Assembly: GCA_039024295.1 (NCBI GenBank)
Contig: JBCDIQ010000230.1
Coordinates: 1-9,290, forward strand
Reading direction: 5' to 3'
Length of the DNA stretch: 9,290 bases
Origin: JBCDIQ01 sp039024295
Lineage (GTDB): Bacteria > Bacteroidota > Bacteroidia > J057
Shown here: piece after piece, positions 5,280-9,290 of the stretch
How the letters are laid out: every line of letters begins with the position of its first letter
How positions within the stretch are numbered: position 1 is the stretch's first letter
The notes under the pieces: generated by a model
The model's input: the letters and a program-made list of their open reading frames with translations, nothing else
The model's database searches: none
Told to the model about the DNA's origin: nothing
Program-made: the position numbers and the translations under genes

Positions 5280-6851
5280 TTACGCCCCCTTCGGTGTCAA
5301 CTCCACAATGGGAATCAGCATTTCTTCGAGGCTGATGCCCCCGTGCTGGAAGGTGTCTTTATAATAGTTGACGTAATAGTTGTAATTGTTGGGGTAGGCG
5401 AAGAAATAGTCCTCCATCGCAAACGCGTAGGTGGAACTCACATTAGACTTGGGCAGCTTCGCATCTTCTGGCTTGCGCACCGTAAAGATATTTTTAGAGC
5501 CCTCGTCATAGTTCAGGTTTTTACCCTGCTTGTAACGAAGGTTGGTCGTCGTCTTCCGGTCTCCAATGATGCGAATGGGCCGTTTCACCCGAACGGTACC
5601 ATGGTCGGTAGCAATGATCACCTTAACATTTCGCTGACTCAGGGTTTGAAGCATCTGCAACAAAGGAGAATGTTCCAACCATGAGCGAGAAATAGACCGG
5701 TAGGCCGCTTCATTGGGGGCAAGCTCACGAATAATGTTCATCTCGGTTCGGGAGTGAGAAAGCAGGTCGATGAAGTTGTACACCACCACATTCAATTCGT
5801 TGTTGAGCAGGTTGAGGACATTGTCGGCCATATTCTTGCCGTCCTGTAGGGTGATGACTTTGTTGTAGCTGTGCTTCACATTGATGCGGGCACGTTCCAA
5901 ATGCGCAGCCAGGAAATCCCCTTCATGTAGGTTCTTGCCCCCTTCCTCGTCATCATTCAGCCAAAGTCGAGGATGGCGGTTGGCCATTTCACTGGGAAAG
6001 AGCCCAGAGAATATAGAGTTACGTGCGTATTGGGTAGCCGTAGGCAGGATACCGTAGTAGGCTTGTTCGGAATTGATGTAGTAATATTGGCTCAGAATGG
6101 GCTCAAATACCTTCCACTGATCATACCTGAGGCAGTCTACTAGCAGGAAAAATACACTTTCGTAGCCTTCTCCCAGATGCTGAAAAGTAGTTCTTGGAAG
6201 CACATCGGGGGATAGGATAGGGCGATCATCGGGGTCACCGGTATTTACCCAATCCAAATAATTATCGGCTACGAAGCGACCAAAGTTGAGGTTGGCCTCT
6301 GCCATCTGAGTATCCAGCACCTCCTTCATGCTCTGGTCGGAGTTTTTCTCCATTTCAGTTTGCCAAAAGAGCAACTTCTGGTAAATCTCGACCCAGTCCT
6401 GGTGATCGTTATGATCAAAAAACTGCATCGCAATGTTCCGAAAATCCTGCTGGTATCCCTGGTTTACCTTTTGGTCCACCAGTTTTTTGTTATCCAGGAT
6501 TTTTTTGAGGGCCAATAGAATCTGAGTTGGCTTTACTGGCTTGATGAGGTAATCCGATATTTTGGCCCCAATCGCTTCCTCCATGATATATTCCTCTTCC
6601 GATTTGGTGATCATCACCACAGGAAGATTGGGCGTAATCTTTTGTAATTCTGAAAGGGTGGTGAGTCCATCCATGCCGGGCATTTGTTCGTCCAAAAATA
6701 CCACGTCAAAATCCTGCTCCTTCACCAGTTCCAAGGCATCAATGCCATTGGAAGCGGAAGCCACCTCAAAACCTTTTTGGTTCAAAAATTTATGATGAGC
6801 TTTCAGCAAGTCGATTTCGTCGTCTATCCAGAGGATTTTGGCATTTTGCAT
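5280..6851 (-). CDS. porX: PorX: response regulator with PglZ phosphatase domain
   Basis: The 523-residue product matches PorX in length and architecture. An N-terminal receiver domain (about 4-120) has the acidic pair D10-D11, phospho-acceptor D54 in FLDEQMPGMDG, T82 and K104. A helical linker (about 121-205) leads to a C-terminal PglZ/alkaline-phosphatase-superfamily domain (about 210-518). That domain shows D239 in LLVDCLRYDQW, T271 in ILPTATQYARNS (the expected nucleophile position), D362 and H366 in IDLLSHS, D416-H417 in ATDHGTVRV, and H503 in FQHGG, a plausible complete zinc site. In Porphyromonas PorX is phosphorylated by PorY and, with SigP, promotes expression of the type IX secretion system; the PglZ domain is a zinc-dependent phosphodiesterase. 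It acts in the cytoplasm. No T9SS gene adjoins it here. The ATG at 6851 directly precedes the first receiver strand, behind its own promoter. Confidence 0.95.
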   Translation of the reverse strand: MQNAKILWIDDEIDLLKAHHKFLNQKGFEVASASNGIDALELVKEQDFDVVFLDEQMPGMDGLTTLSELQKITPNLPVVMITKSEEEYIMEEAIGAKISDYLIKPVKPTQILLALKKILDNKKLVDQKVNQGYQQDFRNIAMQFFDHNDHQDWVEIYQKLLFWQTEMEKNSDQSMKEVLDTQMAEANLNFGRFVADNYLDWVNTGDPDDRPILSPDVLPRTTFQHLGEGYESVFFLLVDCLRYDQWKVFEPILSQYYYINSEQAYYGILPTATQYARNSIFSGLFPSEMANRHPRLWLNDDEEGGKNLHEGDFLAAHLERARINVKHSYNKVITLQDGKNMADNVLNLLNNELNVVVYNFIDLLSHSRTEMNIIRELAPNEAAYRSISRSWLEHSPLLQMLQTLSQRNVKVIIATDHGTVRVKRPIRIIGDRKTTTNLRYKQGKNLNYDEGSKNIFTVRKPEDAKLPKSNVSSTYAFAMEDYFFAYPNNYNYYVNYYKDTFQHGGISLEEMLIPIVELTPKGA

Positions 6852-6885
6852 AAATGGATGTACTAAATTTTGAGAAAAATAGAAT

Positions 6886-6906
6886 TTTCCACCTTTTGGG
6901 TGGAAA
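6886..6906 (-). promoter_or_regulatory. Perfect palindrome at the porX transcription start
   Basis: TTTCCACC (6886-6893) and GGTGGAAA (6899-6906) are exact inverted repeats around a 5-base centre. The right arm begins four bases downstream of the -7 box, so the predicted start (near 6903) falls in it. In DNA it is placed like a repressor operator; in RNA it would form an 8-bp stem at or near the very 5' end of the porX mRNA. It lacks a directly adjacent T tract, so it is not a convincing terminator. Confidence 0.55.
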
Positions 6907-6909
6907 TAT

Positions 6910-6917
6910 CAAACATA
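6910..6917 (-). promoter_or_regulatory. -7 box of porX
   Basis: On the minus strand TATGTTTG matches TAnnTTTG exactly and lies 58 bases before the porX ATG, implying a leader of about 50 nt. No clear TTG-type -33 element is visible; an eight-T run lies just upstream of the box. Confidence 0.6.
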
Positions 6918-7017
6918 TGAAAAAAAATGGGTAAAGGTTTAACTATAGATCGAGGGTTGCTGTTGGGTTTACCGGATTATCGAAGATAAAGTTACACCCT
7001 TGGGGAAATAAATCCCC

Positions 7018-7515
7018 TTATCCTCCAAACGGACTCCCACCTGTATCCTTGCTGCTGTCAAATACTCGGATAGCGATTACCTCAGCCTCAGCAGTACACA
7101 CTTCTCCTGCAAAAAAGGAGCATTTCATCGTGGTTTTTCGCCCTTTAATCTCGAGCACCTCGGCCCGTAGCGAAAGGGCCGCCTTCATGGGCGTAGGCTT
7201 GAGGTATTTTACATTTAAGGTACCGGTTGCATATCGGTACTCGGGCAAAGAGCCCAGTCCCCTACCCTCTTCTTTGTAAGAGGCCGCCATTGCCGTACAC
7301 ATGCAGTGGCAGTCTATCAGGGTGGCGATAATTCCCCCATTGAGCAGGCCCTTCCAGCCATGGTGGTGCGGCTGGGGTGTCCAGTGACACACGCTTTCCG
7401 CTCCTTCCCAATAACTTTTGATCTGTAGGCCTTGGTCATTGTGGAGCCCACAGCCATAACAGACATTTTCGGGCATGAACTCCTGAAAGTATTCGATTGT
7501 GTGAGGTTGCTGCAT
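7018..7515 (-). CDS. PaaI-family hotdog thioesterase (165 aa)
   Basis: The sequence fits the single-domain hotdog thioesterases that hydrolyse acyl-CoA-type thioesters in the cytoplasm. An N-terminal CYGCG (19-23) with a following GLQIKSYW strand is typical of one PaaI-like branch. The central helix motif GLLNGGIIATLIDCH (about 56-70) contains the Gly-Gly turn and D68, a likely catalytic acid. YLKPTPM followed by a long strand (about 104-135) completes the fold. The acyl substrate cannot be told. The protein is unusually rich in cysteine and histidine. The frame extends to a TTG at 7560, but a perfect -7 box at 7565-7572 puts the transcription start about there, so the ATG at 7515 (MQQPHTIEYF) is the better start. 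No strong terminator separates it from porX; a 5-bp hairpin at 7002-7017 lacks a T tract. Divergent from the lipoprotein gene. Confidence 0.86.
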   Translation of the reverse strand: MQQPHTIEYFQEFMPENVCYGCGLHNDQGLQIKSYWEGAESVCHWTPQPHHHGWKGLLNGGIIATLIDCHCMCTAMAASYKEEGRGLGSLPEYRYATGTLNVKYLKPTPMKAALSLRAEVLEIKGRKTTMKCSFFAGEVCTAEAEVIAIRVFDSSKDTGGSPFGG

Positions 7516-7564
7516 TGTTGCGGGGTTGATACCCAACAAAGAAAAGCCGCAATAATCCAACCAC

Positions 7565-7572
7565 CAAATGTA
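7565..7572 (-). promoter_or_regulatory. -7 box of the thioesterase gene
   Basis: On the minus strand TACATTTG matches TAnnTTTG exactly and predicts a start near 7558, about 43 nt before the ATG at 7515. This position is what decides against the upstream TTG start. No good -33 element is seen. Confidence 0.5.
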
Positions 7573-7609
7573 ACATTGCTGCTTTAAGTCATTTTTATTT
7601 TGTATAATA

Positions 7610-7617
7610 TATATTTT
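7610..7617 (+). promoter_or_regulatory. Possible -7 box of the lipoprotein operon
   Basis: TATATTTT differs from TAnnTTTG at the last base and lies in a very AT-rich stretch 41 bases before the ATG at 7659. AT-rich sequence makes chance matches likely. It would be divergent from the thioesterase promoter about 40 bp away. Confidence 0.25.
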
Positions 7618-7658
7618 AGTTTACATAAATTTATCAATCAATATAATCAATAGCATTG

Positions 7659-9164
7659 ATGATAGACGCGAATTCCAAGCGCATCCTCAAGGGAGCGGCC
7701 ATGGTACTTTTTTGTGCCATTTTTTTAACCGGCTGTAAAGTCGAAGACCAATTGGAGGACCTGACCATTTCTGATTGGAACCCGGATCTGGCATTTCCAT
7801 TGGTAAAGGGAGAAACCACAGCTGAGCAGTTGCTGGGAAGAATCGGCCAGGATGACATACTCGAAATCCGCCCTGATGGCATCATCCAATTTATCTACCG
7901 GGATGAAGTATTTTCGGTAAGAGGAGAAGAGGTAATGGCAATTCCCGCTTTTGATGTTCCTATGCTGGATACGATGGTTAGCATTCCCCTGGAGACTGGT
8001 AACGGGGAGGAGCTGCAACGGGCAGACCTGAAATCGGGTCAACTGGTGGTAGTTGTTCCTGAAAGAAATTACCCAAATGTATTCTTAAACATTCGAATAC
8101 CCGATTTGATCGCTGGGGCTGTTGAATTTGACACAACCCTCTTCCTAAAGGAAACACAATCCCAGGAATTCAAATTCGACCTGAATGAAAGAATGCTGAG
8201 ACCTGGAGATGATGGGTTACAACTGGCCTACAGTGCCGTAAGAATTCCTGCTGGAGAATCCATTCGCCTTAACGGATTGGTCTACCGCTTTGCCAACCTG
8301 GTCCCCACTTATGCAGAAGGTTATCTAAACCAATATCCTTTTGACTTATCCGTGGATTCATTTTCTGTCAATATATTTGAGTCCGACTGGGAAGGAGACA
8401 TTCAGTTTGCCGAACCTGTTTTACGGTTTCAAATCGATAATTCATTTGGATTTCCCATATCAGCAGACCTGAGCGACCTGAGCATTCAAACCCGCAGGCA
8501 GGGGCTGGTCCCCGTCCAGTCCAATGACCTGGAAGATATATCTCTGAACTATCCAGGATTCGACGAAAAGGGGGAGTTTAAAGCCACCCAATTGGAACTC
8601 AACAACATGAACTCCAATATTACCACCCTTATAGATGCGATTCCTCAGGAAGTTTTTTACCAGATCAAAGGGCTATCCAATCCTGACTTGGGACAAAGCA
8701 GAGGGTATGTGCAGGACTCAAGTATATTCCGGGTAGAAGTGGCATTGGACTTACCCTTAGACGGTACCATATCAAATTTTAGGCTACGGGACACTGTCCT
8801 CATGGACTGGGAGAATATAGAAGAAATTAGGCACCTGAGCTTCAAAACCCGGTTTACCAATGGATTTCCCATAGAAGGAATTGCCCAGGTGTATTTCACC
8901 GATGAGTCTTACCAGGTGTTTGACTCTCTTTTTATGGAAGGCCCCTACGAATTAGCATCAGGGATTGCGGATGCCAATGGAAAGCTGAGTGAGCCTGTGC
9001 TTACAGAAAATGAAATTGAGGTTCTCCAGCCCGGCCGGCTTGAAGCCCTTCAGGCAGCCAGTCATGTTGTCTGGGAGGTCAGGCTGGCTACCCCTCCGCA
9101 AGCAGTAAAAATATCCCAGGACAACTTCGTTGGCCTACAAATAAGCACCCTGGTTGGACTGTAA
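7659..9164 (+). CDS. Large predicted surface lipoprotein, function unknown (501 aa)
   Basis: I do not recognise a named family. The N-terminus is an SPII signal: KRILK, a hydrophobic core, and the lipobox LTG-C26. The mature protein begins CKVEDQLED; a Lys and acidic residues just after the lipid Cys resemble the Bacteroidota lipoprotein export signal for surface display, so outer-leaflet location is inferred. The rest is beta-rich with few long helices. It opens with WNPDLAFPLVKGE, a pattern I associate with uncharacterised Bacteroidota lipoproteins. Two later segments look alike, RFQIDNSFGFPISADLSDLS (about 256-275) and FKTRFTNGFPIEGIAQVYFT (about 395-414), suggesting repeated beta-sandwich domains. 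The reported frame can begin at a TTG at 7656, but the ATG at 7659 is preferred. A partial gene for an exported protein starts 10 bases after the stop, so the two are an operon. Confidence 0.85.
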   Translation: MIDANSKRILKGAAMVLFCAIFLTGCKVEDQLEDLTISDWNPDLAFPLVKGETTAEQLLGRIGQDDILEIRPDGIIQFIYRDEVFSVRGEEVMAIPAFDVPMLDTMVSIPLETGNGEELQRADLKSGQLVVVVPERNYPNVFLNIRIPDLIAGAVEFDTTLFLKETQSQEFKFDLNERMLRPGDDGLQLAYSAVRIPAGESIRLNGLVYRFANLVPTYAEGYLNQYPFDLSVDSFSVNIFESDWEGDIQFAEPVLRFQIDNSFGFPISADLSDLSIQTRRQGLVPVQSNDLEDISLNYPGFDEKGEFKATQLELNNMNSNITTLIDAIPQEVFYQIKGLSNPDLGQSRGYVQDSSIFRVEVALDLPLDGTISNFRLRDTVLMDWENIEEIRHLSFKTRFTNGFPIEGIAQVYFTDESYQVFDSLFMEGPYELASGIADANGKLSEPVLTENEIEVLQPGRLEALQAASHVVWEVRLATPPQAVKISQDNFVGLQISTLVGL

Positions 9165-9174
9165 AACACTCATT

Positions 9175-9290
9175 ATGCATATCCGATACGTCATTTTTGT
9201 GCTCTTTTCGCTTGCATTTTGTGCCGTTGCCCAGGCTCAAACCCAGTTCGGCCTTCACTTTATGCCGGATTTATGGCAAGCGAACTTGAC
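9175..9290 (+). CDS. Partial: exported, probably outer-membrane protein (DUF5723-like?)
   Basis: Only the first 38 codons are inside the window. They encode a Sec signal peptide (MHIRYVIFVLFSLAFCAVAQA, probable cleavage before QTQF) followed by GLHFMPDLWQANLT. A short Gly-aromatic strand and then a phrase of the type PDLWQANLTNPA is what I expect at the start of DUF5723-type Bacteroidota outer-membrane beta-barrel proteins, but the evidence is a handful of residues. It begins 10 bases after the lipoprotein stop with no promoter in between, so it should be co-transcribed, and an outer-membrane lipoprotein plus barrel pair would be a natural complex. Confidence 0.6.
   Translation, partial: MHIRYVIFVLFSLAFCAVAQAQTQFGLHFMPDLWQANL

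Noticed and set aside
7513..7560. TTG start at 7560 for the thioesterase, adding 15 residues.
   Set aside because: It falls at the predicted transcription start, and the added residues precede the first conserved region of the family.
7656..7661. TTG start for the lipoprotein gene at 7656.
   Set aside because: An ATG follows immediately at 7659 in the same frame and gives the same signal peptide.

Overview
The window looks like chromosome from a member of the Bacteroidota, probably of the Saprospiria/Chitinophagia/Cytophagia kind. Three things point there. One gene is a clear porX, the response regulator fused to a PglZ phosphatase domain that controls the type IX secretion system. Several genes start behind TAnnTTTG-type -7 boxes with no Shine-Dalgarno sequence. 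The last two genes are an SPII lipoprotein and the start of an outer-membrane-type protein, of styles typical for this phylum.

Layout. Positions 127-3310 hold three minus-strand genes: a small acidic coiled-coil protein (2705-3310) closed by a strong intrinsic terminator (2652-2683), then a two-gene unit of an alpha/beta hydrolase (1761-2600) and an exported VWA-domain protein (127-1758), whose stop and start are two bases apart. The 335-base gap 3311-3645 has no convincing gene but is rich in signals: a promoter candidate for the coiled-coil gene, a perfect minus-strand terminator with no obvious gene in front of it, two related 12-bp palindromes 45 bp apart, and a perfect -7 box for the plus-strand hemerythrin-like gene (3646-4359). 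A VapBC-like toxin-antitoxin pair (4494-5078, minus) follows; its PIN toxin is broken by one extra base in a T run although all four expected acidic residues survive. Then come porX (5280-6851, minus), with a perfect palindrome at its predicted transcription start, and a PaaI-type hotdog thioesterase (7018-7515, minus). Divergent from that, a lipoprotein gene (7659-9164) and a partial gene for a secreted or outer-membrane protein (9175 to the window end) form a plus-strand operon.

How the genes relate. No single pathway unites the window. PorX is the regulatory centrepiece, but no T9SS structural gene is visible beside it. The hemerythrin-like protein resembles the RIC/YtfE/ScdA iron-sulfur repair family but lacks the usual N-terminal Cys-Cys pair, and its promoter carries a Crp/Fnr-like palindrome near -42, so a redox or nitrosative stress role is a reasonable inference. 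I saw no rRNA, tRNA, CRISPR array or insertion sequence. I do not see a clearly new multi-gene system; the best leads are the regulatory palindromes, the orphan terminator, the broken toxin and the unrecognised lipoprotein operon.
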